A stretch of 64,000 bases of DNA from Sphingomonas pseudosanguinis. GTDB lineage: Bacteria; Pseudomonadota; Alphaproteobacteria; Sphingomonadales; Sphingomonadaceae. Shown piece after piece: positions 49,743 to 58,286 of the stretch (its first letter is position 1; every line of letters starts with the position of its first letter). The stretch is taken from assembly GCF_014196255.1 (NCBI RefSeq), contig NZ_JACIDH010000008.1:85486-149485 (forward strand), given 5' to 3'. The notes under the pieces were generated by a model. The model ran no database searches. It had not been told where the DNA came from and was given only the letters and a program-made list of their open reading frames with translations. The position numbers and the translations under genes are program-made.

Positions 49743-49842
49743 CCCCTCTCCTTCAGGGGAGGGGTTGGGGTGGGGCCTCACCAAGAGCACCAACGCTCGC
49801 GGAAGCGCTCCACCCCCGGCCCCTCCCCTGAAGGAGAGGGGT
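49743..49842. repeat. Intergenic palindromic repeat, family A (variant), copy 5
   Basis: A 100-bp element between sdhE and mfd. The ends are inverted repeats about 30 bp long (CCCCTCTCCTTCAGGGGAGG against CCTCCCCTGAAGGAGAGGGG, then GGGTGG/CCACCC). The centre is a short hairpin around CGCTCGCGGAAGCG. It is a diverged subtype: ends are CTCTCCTTCAGGGGAG rather than CTCCCCTGCAAGGGGAG. Confidence 0.85.
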
Positions 49843-49890
49843 GAAGGACGCAGATGACATCATGCCCTAACTTCCAAGTCTCGGAACCCC

Positions 49891-52800
49891 ATGCCCGATA
49901 TCAAGACGATCCTGACCGCCAAGAGCCCGCTGACCCTGTCGGGCGTTCCGGCGGGGTTCCTGCCCGTGCTGCTCGCCGATCTCGCCCGCGCCGCGACGGC
50001 GCGCGCGGTGTTCATCTGCGCCGACGAAGCGCAGATGCGCGAGCTGGCCTCGACCGCGACCTATTTCGCGCCCGAGCTGGAAATCCTGCAGATCCCCGCC
50101 TGGGACTGCCTGCCCTATGACCGCGCCTCGCCGACCTTACGCGTCATGGCGGAGCGGATCGCGGGGCTGCACCGGCTTCAGGCCAGGCCGAAGACACCGC
50201 AGCTCGTCCTGACCACCGCCAACGCTGCGACCCAGCGGGTGCTGACGCCGTTCCGTATCCGCCAGCTGGTCGCCCGCCTCGCCCCCGGCGAGCGGATCGG
50301 GCTGGAGAAACTGTCCGCTCTACTCCAAGCCAACGGCTATGTCCGCACCGAGACGGTGCACGACCAGGGCGAATTCGCGGTGCGCGGCGGACTGGTCGAC
50401 CTGTTCCCCAGCGGCGAGGAACAGGCGTTGCGCCTCGATTTCTTCGGCGACGAGATCGAGAGCGTCCGTACCTTCGACCCCGCCGACCAGCGGACGACGG
50501 GCCGGGTGGAGGGCTTCACCCTGCTCCCCGCGTCCGAGGCGCTGCTCGACGAGGAATCGATCAAGCGCTTCCGCACCCGCTATCGCGAAACCTTCGGCGC
50601 GACCGCGACCGGCGATCCGCTTTATCAGGCGGTGTCCGAGGGGCGGCGCATGGCGGGCATGGAGCATTGGCTGCCGCTGTTCGAGGAAAAGCTGTCGACG
50701 CTTTTCGACCATCTGGGCGACGGTGCCGTTGTGGTACGCGACAATGGCGTGACGGCGGCGGCTACCGCACGGTTCGAGGCGGTGGCCGACTATTACGAGA
50801 ACCGCAAACGCGCCGAGGCCGCCCAGCCGGGCAGCTTCCGCCCCCTGCCCGCCAAATCGCTCTACCTGGCGCCCAAGGAATGGGACGAAGGGCTGGAGAC
50901 CGCGACTGCGCATCTCGTCTCGCCTTTCCACGAGCCGGAAAGTGCGACCGTCCTCGATTTCGAGGTGGACGGCGCGCGCGACTTCGCGCCCGAACGCGCG
51001 GCCCACGCCAACATCTATGAGGCGGTGGTCGACCATGTCGAGGCGCTGCGCAAGGAAGGCCGCAAGCCTGTCCTCGCCAGCTACTCGGTCGGCGCGCGCG
51101 AGCGGCTGGGCAGCCTGCTCAAGGATCACGGGCTGAAGGGCGCCAAGGCCGCCGAGACCTGGCAGGAAGCGTTGGGCATCGCCGATACGTCGAAGAGCTT
51201 CGGCGTCGCGCTGGTCATCCTGCCGCTCGACCATGGCTTTACCGCGCCGGGCATCGCGGTGCTGACCGAGCAGGACATGCTGGGCGACCGGCTGATCCGG
51301 CGGCAGAAGCGGCGCAAGTCGGCCGACGCCTTCCTGGCCGAACTGGCGACGCTTTCGCCCGGTGATCTGGTCGTCCACTCGGATCACGGCATCGGCCGCT
51401 ATGAGGGGCTGACCTCGATACCCGTGGGCAAGAGCCCGCATGATTGCGTCGCCCTGTCCTATGCGGGCGGCGACAAGCTCTACGTGCCGGTCGAGAACCT
51501 GGAAGTCCTGACCCGATACGGTTCAGGCGAGGATGGCGCGAGCCTCGACCGACTGGGCGGCGAGGCCTGGCAGCGTCGCAAGGCGAAGATGAAGGAGCGC
51601 ATCCGCGAGATTGCGGGTGAGCTGATCGCCACCGCCGCCGAACGCGCGCTGCGGCCCGGCGAAGTGGCCGAGCCCGACAGCGCGGGTTATCCGGCCTTTG
51701 TCGACCGCTTCCCGTACGAGGAAACCGACGATCAGGACCGCGCGATCGACGACGTGCTAGGCGACCTGACTGCAGGCAAGCCGATGGACCGGCTGATCGT
51801 CGGCGATGTCGGCTTCGGCAAGACCGAGGTGGCCTTGCGCGCCGCCTTCGTCGCGGCAATGGCGGGGATGCAGGTGGCGGTCGTCTGCCCTACCACCCTG
51901 CTCGCGCGCCAGCATTACAACAATTTCGTCGCACGGTTCGAGGGCTTCCCGATCAAGATCGGCCGCCTCTCCCGCCTCGTCACCGCGACCGAGGCGAAGA
52001 AGACCAAGGACGGGGCGGCGTCGGGCGACATAGACATCGTCGTCGGCACTCATGCCCTGCTCGCCAAGGGGGTGGAGTTCAAGCGGCTGGGCCTCGTCAT
52101 CGTGGACGAGGAGCAGCGGTTCGGCGTGACGCACAAGGAGCGGCTGAAGGCGCTGAAGGCCGATGTCCATATGCTGACGCTGACCGCCACGCCGATCCCG
52201 CGCACGCTGCAAATGGCGATGTCGGGCCTGCGCGAGCTGTCGGTGATCCAGACGCCGCCGGTCGATCGCCTGGCGGTGCGCACCTATGTCATGCCCTGGG
52301 ACCCGGTGGTGCTGCGCGAGGCGCTGCTGCGCGAACATTATCGCGGCGGGCAGAGCTTCCTCGTCACCCCGCGCGTCGCCGACCTGCCGGATATCGAGGA
52401 ATATCTGCGCAAGGAGGTGCCCGAAGTCCGCTATGTCGTCGCGCACGGCCAGATGTCGGCGACCGAAGTCGAAGAGCGCATGTCCGCCTTCTATGACCGC
52501 AAGTTCGAGGTCCTGGTGTCGACCACCATCATCGAAAGCGGCATCGACATTCCGTCCGCCAACACGATGATCGTCAACCGCGCCGACCGCTTCGGCCTGG
52601 CCCAGCTTTACCAGTTGCGCGGCCGCGTGGGCCGATCGAAGACGCGCGCCTATGCCTATTTCGTCACCCCGCCCGAGCGGCAGATGACCGAAGCGGCGGA
52701 AAAGCGACTGAAGGTGCTGTCCGATCTCGACTCGCTCGGCGCGGGCTTCCAGCTTGCCAGCCACGATCTCGACATTCGCGGCGCCGGCAATCTGCTGGGC

Positions 52801-53358
52801 GACGAGCAGTCGGGGCATATCAAGGAGGTCGGCTACGAACTCTACCAGTCGATGCTGGAAGAGGCGATCCTGGAAGCCAAGTCCGGCGGCGCGTTCGAGC
52901 CGAAGCGCGACTTCAGCCCGCAGATCACCGTCGACGCCCCCATCCTGATCCCCGACGATTACGTCCCCGATCTCGACCTGCGCATGGGGTTGTATCGTCG
53001 TCTCAACGACCTCGAGAAGAACCAGGAGGTCGAGGCCTTCGCCGCCGAGATGATCGACCGCTTCGGCCCGCTGCCCGAGCCGACCGACAATCTGATCCAG
53101 GTCATCAAGATCAAGCTGAACGCCAAAAAGGCCTGTATCGCCAAGATGGATGTCGGCCCGCGCGGGGTGCTGGTCAGCTTCCACGACAATCGGCCCGCCA
53201 ATGTCGATGGTCTGTTCGCCTATGTCGAACGGCTGGGCGAGCTCGCCAAGCTGCGGCCCGATGGCAAGCTGGTGCTCAACCGCGCCTGGCCCGATGCCAA
53301 GGCGCGGCTGCACGGGGCGCTGCAATTGTCGAAGGGGCTGGCGAAAGCGGCCGGGTAA
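49891..53358 (+). CDS. mfd: Transcription-repair coupling factor Mfd
   Basis: Removes RNA polymerase stalled at lesions and recruits UvrA; 1155 aa. UvrB-like N-terminal domains (LEILQIPAWDCLPYDRASPT, FPSGEEQALRLDFFGDEIES) are followed by a CarD-like RNAP-interacting domain (LSPGDLVVHSDHGIGRYEGL). The RecG-type translocase has Walker A LIVGDVGFGKTEVALRAAFV, motif II VIVDEEQRFGVTHKERLK, motif III LTATPIPRTLQMAMSGLREL, and LYQLRGRVGRSKTRAYAYF. A C-terminal TRCF domain is present. Start ATG 49891 (MPDIKTIL). Confidence 0.97.
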   Translation: MPDIKTILTAKSPLTLSGVPAGFLPVLLADLARAATARAVFICADEAQMRELASTATYFAPELEILQIPAWDCLPYDRASPTLRVMAERIAGLHRLQARPKTPQLVLTTANAATQRVLTPFRIRQLVARLAPGERIGLEKLSALLQANGYVRTETVHDQGEFAVRGGLVDLFPSGEEQALRLDFFGDEIESVRTFDPADQRTTGRVEGFTLLPASEALLDEESIKRFRTRYRETFGATATGDPLYQAVSEGRRMAGMEHWLPLFEEKLSTLFDHLGDGAVVVRDNGVTAAATARFEAVADYYENRKRAEAAQPGSFRPLPAKSLYLAPKEWDEGLETATAHLVSPFHEPESATVLDFEVDGARDFAPERAAHANIYEAVVDHVEALRKEGRKPVLASYSVGARERLGSLLKDHGLKGAKAAETWQEALGIADTSKSFGVALVILPLDHGFTAPGIAVLTEQDMLGDRLIRRQKRRKSADAFLAELATLSPGDLVVHSDHGIGRYEGLTSIPVGKSPHDCVALSYAGGDKLYVPVENLEVLTRYGSGEDGASLDRLGGEAWQRRKAKMKERIREIAGELIATAAERALRPGEVAEPDSAGYPAFVDRFPYEETDDQDRAIDDVLGDLTAGKPMDRLIVGDVGFGKTEVALRAAFVAAMAGMQVAVVCPTTLLARQHYNNFVARFEGFPIKIGRLSRLVTATEAKKTKDGAASGDIDIVVGTHALLAKGVEFKRLGLVIVDEEQRFGVTHKERLKALKADVHMLTLTATPIPRTLQMAMSGLRELSVIQTPPVDRLAVRTYVMPWDPVVLREALLREHYRGGQSFLVTPRVADLPDIEEYLRKEVPEVRYVVAHGQMSATEVEERMSAFYDRKFEVLVSTTIIESGIDIPSANTMIVNRADRFGLAQLYQLRGRVGRSKTRAYAYFVTPPERQMTEAAEKRLKVLSDLDSLGAGFQLASHDLDIRGAGNLLGDEQSGHIKEVGYELYQSMLEEAILEAKSGGAFEPKRDFSPQITVDAPILIPDDYVPDLDLRMGLYRRLNDLEKNQEVEAFAAEMIDRFGPLPEPTDNLIQVIKIKLNAKKACIAKMDVGPRGVLVSFHDNRPANVDGLFAYVERLGELAKLRPDGKLVLNRAWPDAKARLHGALQLSKGLAKAAG

Positions 53359-53364
53359 ACTCAA

Positions 53365-53490
53365 ATCCTCCCCGGACTGCGCCCAAAGGGCGTGGTGCAG
53401 GGGCAAGGGGCTGGTACGAGCGTCACCGCCCTGCTCCTCCACCGCCGCTTCGCGGCGGCCCCCCTCCCCAAGCATAGCTCGGGGAGGAAT
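53365..53490. repeat. Intergenic palindromic repeat, family A, copy 6
   Basis: A 126-bp copy filling the space between the convergent mfd and NTF2-like genes. Ends ATCCTCCCC... and ...GGGGAGGAAT; the right end folds on itself (CTCCCCAAGCATAGCTCGGGGAG). Inner hairpins are GCGCCCAAAGGGCG and CCGCCGCTTCGCGGCGG. The left end is more degraded than in copies 2 and 3. Confidence 0.8.
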
Positions 53491-53496
53491 TGGGCG

Positions 53497-53922
53497 TCAG
53501 CTGCTGTGGTCGGTCAGGATCTTCCAGCCATCGGCTCGACGCTCGAAGACCAGCGTCGTCATCCCGCTTTCCTCTTCCGCGCCGCCTGACAGGACCCAGC
53601 GCGCGAACAGGATGCGCCGTTCGCCGATCGGCCTGAGCCCGAGAAATTCGAAGCGCAGCTGGCCGCGACGATTGCTGCCGGCGACGAAGCTGGGCCGGTA
53701 ATTCTCGGCGATCGCCGCGCGACCCCGGATCAGCCCCTTCTTGCCGACGAAGATCGCATCCGGCGCATAGATGGCGATGAAGCGCTCCAAGTCACCGCTA
53801 TTCCAGGCGGCGGCACTCGCCAGCATCGCCGCGCGAATACCCGCCTCCGCCGGATCGGCGGCTTGGGCTGCGGGGGCCGCCACATAGGCCAGTGCGATCG
53901 TCGCCATCGTCACGCCGCGCAT
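53497..53922 (-). CDS. Exported NTF2-like (DUF4440/SnoaL-type) protein
   Basis: Protein of 141 aa with a signal peptide (MRGVTMATIALAYVAAPAAQ, cleavage near AQA-A). The mature part has the DUF4440/YybH pattern: AMLASAAAWNSGDLERFIAI, YAPDAIFVGKKGLIRGRAAI, then FARWVLSGGAEE...TTLVFERRADGWKILTDHSS. The fold is a cone-shaped barrel; function in this family is usually unknown. Its start overlaps the end of the GGDEF/EAL gene by 13 nt on the same strand, so the two are likely cotranscribed. Confidence 0.82.
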   Translation of the reverse strand: MRGVTMATIALAYVAAPAAQAADPAEAGIRAAMLASAAAWNSGDLERFIAIYAPDAIFVGKKGLIRGRAAIAENYRPSFVAGSNRRGQLRFEFLGLRPIGERRILFARWVLSGGAEEESGMTTLVFERRADGWKILTDHSS

Positions 53923-55619
53923 TGCATCTCCTCCTCGACCATCGCGATCAGCGCATCTTCTTCCAGACCGCCGGCGCGCAGGAACCCCTGATAGGTTTCA
54001 CAACCCAATTGGCCGAGCAATTTGGCCTGTTCGGACGTCTCCACCCCCTCGGCGACGAGGCCCAGGCCCAGCTGGCTGGCGATCTGGATGATCCCGCGCA
54101 CGACGATCCGGTCACGGTCCGCCCCGTCGACATGCGACACCAGCGCGCGGTCGATCTTGATGTAATCAATCGGCAGGCTGGTCAGATAAGCCAGGCTGGA
54201 ATAGCCGGTGCCGAAATCGTCGATCGCCACCTTCACCCCCGCCTGCCGCAACTGGTCGAGCACGGTCGCGGCACGGTCGAGTTCGGAGATCAGCCCCGTC
54301 TCGGTGATCTCGACGGTCAGCCGTTCGATCGGAAAGCCGCTGCCCACCACCCGGTCGAGGAACAGCCGCGCGAAGCCCGCGCGCGCGACATCGGCGGCGG
54401 TGACGTTGATCGACAGGCGCAGATGCGACAGGCCGGCGGGCCAGCGAGCGGCGCGTTGCAGCGCGATCTGCTGGATATGGTCCGACAGCGCGAGCCCCAG
54501 ATCGGCGCGCTCGGCCGCCGCGAACAGCGGGTCGGCGCCCAGCGGCCCGAGCGTGGGGTGCCGCCAGCGGGCCAGCGCCTCGACCCCGGTGATCCGCCCC
54601 GCCTTGATCGCCACCTGCGGCTGGAAAACGATGTCGATCTCGCCGCGCTCGATGGCGTGGTGCAGGTCGGCGCCCAACAGGTCGAGCGGCGCGACATTGC
54701 CGGGATGGGCGAAACGCAGCATCGCGCCGTCGCTCGCCCGCGCCGCGCCCAGCGCCTCGCCGGCCCGCGCCAGCAGCGCCGCCGGTCCCTCGCCCGGCTG
54801 ATGCACCGCCAGGCCCAGCCGAACGCCCAACCGGATCGGCACCGCGCCCGCCTGGAACGGCGTGGCCAGCAGCGCCTCCAGCGTCTCGGCGATGGCGCGC
54901 GCGCGCTCAGGGTCGGCAACGCCGGCCATGACGAACTCGGCCCCGCCCGCGCGCGCGACGATCGCGACATCGCCGAACGCCTCGGCGGCGGCGGCCTGCA
55001 TCCGTGCCTCGACCCCGCGCAGCAGCATGTTGCCCGCGGGTCGGCCATGCGCGGCGTTGATCAGGTCCAGCCGCGACAGCGCGACGATGATCGCGACGCA
55101 CGGCTTGCCCCGGTCGACGACATCGGCGACCCAGCGATGGATTTCGCCGACCTCACCATCCGCATGGGTCCGCCGCCGCCGGACATCGAGCGTGCGGCGG
55201 GCATGACGCTCGGCCAGCTTGATCGAGGCATGGACCATCGCCGCATCCGCCTCGACCGGCAGGACATGGGTGGCGCCCGCCGACACGAAGGCGCGCAGCG
55301 TCTCGGGCGCGGCGTCGGGCAAGGCGACGAGCATCGCCGCACCGGTCGCGGCGATCACCGCACCCAGCGCCTGCGCGGCGCGCAGCGCCGGCTCGGCGGC
55401 CTCGCGCGCGTCGATCAGGGCGACCCGCGCCTCGCTCGCCAGGAAGGATGCGACCAGTGCATCGCCCGACGGCGGCTCGCCATCGCGCGGCGCCATCGAC
55501 CAGATCGCCCAGCCCGCCCGCATGACCGCTTCGTCCAACATCGCAGGATGTCGGAACGAAAGCGTAAACACCGCCGTTCCGCCATGGTGGGCGTTAAATC
55601 CGAATTCATCCTGCGTCAT
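53910..55619 (-). CDS. GGDEF/EAL domain protein with degenerate GGDEF site and receiver-like N-terminus
   Basis: Cyclic-di-GMP enzyme or sensor of 569 aa, without membrane segments. Residues about 20-135 resemble a receiver fold (VALIDAREAAEPALRAAQAL, GAAMLVALPDAAPETLRAFV) but the phospho-Asp region is unclear. The GGDEF domain (about 155-300) has RAGGAEFVMAGV at the active site, so cyclase activity is probably lost. The EAL domain (about 320-565) keeps ITGVEALARWRHP, VEITETGLI, IDDFGTGYSSLAYLTSLPID, IKIDRALVSHV and GLVAEGVETSEQAKL. It is therefore a probable phosphodiesterase. It diverges from moaA. Confidence 0.92.
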   Translation of the reverse strand: MTQDEFGFNAHHGGTAVFTLSFRHPAMLDEAVMRAGWAIWSMAPRDGEPPSGDALVASFLASEARVALIDAREAAEPALRAAQALGAVIAATGAAMLVALPDAAPETLRAFVSAGATHVLPVEADAAMVHASIKLAERHARRTLDVRRRRTHADGEVGEIHRWVADVVDRGKPCVAIIVALSRLDLINAAHGRPAGNMLLRGVEARMQAAAAEAFGDVAIVARAGGAEFVMAGVADPERARAIAETLEALLATPFQAGAVPIRLGVRLGLAVHQPGEGPAALLARAGEALGAARASDGAMLRFAHPGNVAPLDLLGADLHHAIERGEIDIVFQPQVAIKAGRITGVEALARWRHPTLGPLGADPLFAAAERADLGLALSDHIQQIALQRAARWPAGLSHLRLSINVTAADVARAGFARLFLDRVVGSGFPIERLTVEITETGLISELDRAATVLDQLRQAGVKVAIDDFGTGYSSLAYLTSLPIDYIKIDRALVSHVDGADRDRIVVRGIIQIASQLGLGLVAEGVETSEQAKLLGQLGCETYQGFLRAGGLEEDALIAMVEEEMQCAA

Positions 55620-55696
55620 GCACGCACCCTATCCATCGGCATGAGGATCACCAATGCCAATCGGCCTTGCTGGCGTCCCGTCATGGGGCTACCCTC

Positions 55697-56716
55697 ATGA
55701 CGATGGTCAGTGCCGATAACTCGACCGAACGGTCGCTGATCGACCAGCATGGCCGCACCATCCGCTATCTGCGGATTTCGGTGACCGACCGCTGCGATCT
55801 GCGTTGCCGATATTGCATGGCGGAACAGATGACGTTCCTGCCGCGCGCGAAGCTGCTCAGCCTCGATGAAATCGCGATCATCGCCGAACGCTTCATCGCG
55901 CGGGGCGTCACGCGCATCCGCCTGTCGGGCGGCGAGCCGCTGGTCCGGCGTGACGTGGCCGATCTGGTCCGGCGCCTTGGCAGCCATGTCGGGCACGGGC
56001 TGGACGAACTGACCATGACCACCAACGGCACCCGGCTGGCCGAGCATGCCGACGCGCTGGTCGATGCGGGCATCCGCCGGATCAATGTCAGCCTGGACAG
56101 CCGCGATCCGGAGCGTTTCCACTATATCACCCGGCATGGCGATGTCCGACAGGTGATCCATGGCATCCTTTCCGCGCGCGACGCCGGCCTTATGATCAAG
56201 ATCAACATGGTCGCGCTCAAGGGGCTGAACGAAGACGAAATCGCTTCGATGCTATCATGGTGCATTTCGGAGCGATTGGACCTGTCCCTGATCGAGACAA
56301 TGCCGCTCGGCGCGATCGACGAGGATCGGGTCGATCGGTTCCTGCCGCTGACCACCGTGTTCGACCGGCTGTCGACGGAATTCCCCCTCGTCCGCGCCGG
56401 TCATCGCACCGGCGGCCCGGCGCGTTACTGGCAGGTGGAGGGCGCGACCACCCGGCTCGGCCTGATCTCGCCGCTCACCGCCAATTTTTGCGACGGGTGC
56501 AACCGGGTGAGGCTGACGACCGAGGGCAAGCTGTATATGTGCCTGGGCCATGAGGATCAGGTGGATTTGAAGGCGGCGCTCCGTGACGGCGGTATCGCCG
56601 GGCTGGACGCGGCGATCGATCGCGGGCTGGCCGCCAAGCCGGCGCGGCACGACTTCCGGATCGAGGCCGGGGCCGCGCCGGCCGTCGGCCGTCATATGAG
56701 CGTCACCGGCGGATGA
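55697..56716 (+). CDS. moaA: GTP 3',8-cyclase MoaA (molybdenum cofactor)
   Basis: Radical-SAM enzyme of the first molybdopterin step; 339 aa. The SAM cluster is in SVTDRCDLRCRYCMAEQM (CxxxCxxC, about residues 27-44), with RIRLSGGEPLVRRDVADLV next. The second C-terminal [4Fe-4S] cluster is in NFCDGCNRVRLTTEGKLYMC. Starts at ATG 55697 or 55703 are both possible. The usual C-terminal Gly-Gly tail is present (SVTGG). It overlaps nadK by 4 nt; no other moa gene is in the window. Confidence 0.96.
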   Translation: MTMVSADNSTERSLIDQHGRTIRYLRISVTDRCDLRCRYCMAEQMTFLPRAKLLSLDEIAIIAERFIARGVTRIRLSGGEPLVRRDVADLVRRLGSHVGHGLDELTMTTNGTRLAEHADALVDAGIRRINVSLDSRDPERFHYITRHGDVRQVIHGILSARDAGLMIKINMVALKGLNEDEIASMLSWCISERLDLSLIETMPLGAIDEDRVDRFLPLTTVFDRLSTEFPLVRAGHRTGGPARYWQVEGATTRLGLISPLTANFCDGCNRVRLTTEGKLYMCLGHEDQVDLKAALRDGGIAGLDAAIDRGLAAKPARHDFRIEAGAAPAVGRHMSVTGG

Positions 56717-57492
56717 GCGCGCCCATACGGCGTGCGCTCGTCGCCTCGCCCACCGCGCAGGCCCAGACAGCGGCCGAGCAACTCGCCAACAGCGCCGACT
56801 GGGTCGATTTCGACGATGCCGATTACGTCATCGCGCTGGGTGGCGACGGCTTCATGCTGCAGACGCTGCACCGGATGCTGGAGCGGCGGCGCGGCCCCGT
56901 GCCCGTGTTCGGCATGAACCTAGGCACGGTCGGCTTCTTAATGAACGAGTGGCGCGGCTATGGCCTGGAGGACCGGCTGGCGCGCGCCAAGCCGTTCCGG
57001 GTCACGCCGTTGCAGATGACAGCGACCGGCATCGATGGCCGCGTGCAGACGCTGCCCGCGATCAACGAGGTGTCGCTGCTCCGCGAAACCCGCCAGACCG
57101 CCAAGCTGGAGGTCATGGTCAACGAGCGCGTCGTCCTGCCCGAGCTGGCCTGCGACGGCATCCTGGCCGCCACCCCGGCGGGGTCGACCGCCTATAATTT
57201 CTCGGCGCAAGGACCCATCCTGCCGCTCGGCTCGGCACTGATCGCGCTGACCCCGATCAGCCCGTTCCGCCCCCGCCGCTGGCGCGGGGCGATCCTGCCC
57301 GACAAGGCGCGAATCTCGATCCGCGTACTCGACCCCGGCAAGCGGCCCGTCTCCGCCGTCGCCGACCAGCGCGAGGTGCGCGACGTGGCGCAGGTCGACA
57401 TCTGCATGGATCGTTCGCGCGAGCTGACGCTGATGTTTGATCCCGAACACGCGCTCGACGATCGCATCACGATGGAGCAGTTCGTCGCCTGA
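56713..57492 (+). CDS. nadK: NAD kinase
   Basis: Phosphorylates NAD to NADP; 259 aa, short proteobacterial type. The GGDG motif is VIALGGDGFMLQTLHRMLER (about residues 41-60). NEVSLLRETRQTAKL and the NAD-binding DGILAATPAGSTAYNFSAQG are conserved; Gln replaces the more common Gly in SAGGPI. ATG 56713 overlaps the moaA stop as ATGA. Confidence 0.96.
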   Translation: MSAPIRRALVASPTAQAQTAAEQLANSADWVDFDDADYVIALGGDGFMLQTLHRMLERRRGPVPVFGMNLGTVGFLMNEWRGYGLEDRLARAKPFRVTPLQMTATGIDGRVQTLPAINEVSLLRETRQTAKLEVMVNERVVLPELACDGILAATPAGSTAYNFSAQGPILPLGSALIALTPISPFRPRRWRGAILPDKARISIRVLDPGKRPVSAVADQREVRDVAQVDICMDRSRELTLMFDPEHALDDRITMEQFVA

Positions 57493-57580
57493 CGGCAACG
57501 GGGGAACTGCTCGTCACCTGACAACGGCGGTTATCCACAGTTTTGGAGGCCCGGCTTACGCAAAACCGTCAAAAAAGGGG

Positions 57581-57608
57581 TTGCGGCATTTTTCGAGCCG
57601 TTTATAGG
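57581..57608 (+). promoter_or_regulatory. Probable promoter of tRNA-Asn
   Basis: TTGCGG (57581-57586), 16-bp spacer, TATAGG (57603-57608), ending 23 bp before the tRNA. Both hexamers are close to consensus. Confidence 0.6.
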
Positions 57609-57631
57609 ACCCCTCCACAGCGCCGGAACAT

Positions 57632-57706
57632 TCCCTGATAGCTCAGCGGTAGAGCTCTCGACTGTTAATCGAGCGGCCGTAGGTTCGAATCCTACTCAGG
57701 GAGCCA
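57632..57706 (+). tRNA. tRNA-Asn (GTT)
   Basis: 75 nt including an encoded CCA. Acceptor TCCCTGA (57632-57638) pairs with TCAGGGA (57696-57702); discriminator G 57703; CCA 57704-57706. The anticodon loop CTGTTAA gives GTT (57664-57666). D arm GCTCAGCGGTAGAGC and T arm TAGGTTCGAATCCTA are regular. Confidence 0.97.
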
Positions 57707-57897
57707 CCGGCGCTGTAAAATCCAAGATCGCGGCTTGAGCAAAAGCTCGCCGGCGACCCCCTTCCAAAAATCCATCTGATCAGCATATCGACCGGGCAGA
57801 GACCGCTCATGGTGCGTTATCTACACCTGCCGGCCCACGCCGTTTGTCATGCGCATTGGCGCTGACGTCGTAACGTCTGGGTGCCTACTCGCCCCAT
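57707..57897. other. Gap after tRNA-Asn without a recognisable gene
   Basis: 191 bp between the tRNA and an expanded family-A element. No ORF with a ribosome site and no clear T-run terminator was seen. Moderate hairpins exist (for example GACGTCGTAACGTC near 57863), with no recognisable role. Confidence 0.5.
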
Positions 57898-58252
57898 ATT
57901 CCTCCCCTGCAAGGAGAGGTGGCAGGCCGAAGGCCTGACGGAGGGGTGTCCCGGCCCGAGAGATCGGTCGACCTCACAACCGACAACACCCCCATTAGAT
58001 CGTTACGGAATTGGTGTTTCCCCGCTCTTCACCCCATCCCGCGACGGCTGGGATAGTATGAAGAGTTTCGCAGCGATCCCCCCATCGGGGGCCGCCTAGG
58101 CCTAATCGACATTCAGCCCGCCTCACCTTCTTTCCTCTCCCGCTGGGGGGAACCGAAGGATGTCTCCGATCGTGGCTGCGGCCCACCTCTCAGACCGGGA
58201 CACCCCTCCGTCAGGCCTTTCGGCCTGCCACCTCCCCTTGCAGGGGAGGAAT
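57898..58252. repeat. Expanded family-A repeat, copy 7: 57/58-bp inverted repeats around a 240-bp centre
   Basis: The left arm (57898-57954) and right arm (58195-58252) are inverted repeats differing only by one substitution and one inserted base. Each arm contains the family-A end (ATTCCTCCCCTGCAAGG), the CAGGCCGAAGGCCTG hairpin and GGAGGGGTGTCCCGG. In the other copies the arms are almost adjacent; here 240 bp lie between them. The centre has no recognisable gene. It contains hairpins such as CCCCCCATCGGGGG near 58080 and a stretch of lower GC near 58000. It lies between tRNA-Asn and the convergent MCP gene. Confidence 0.8.
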
Positions 58253-58286
58253 GCGATGACTGTCGATCAGACTTGAACGATACGCC

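Noticed and set aside
57881..58186. Short open frames of 60-70 codons in the expanded repeat
   Set aside because: No ribosome site, no recognisable motif, and they run across the inverted-repeat arm.
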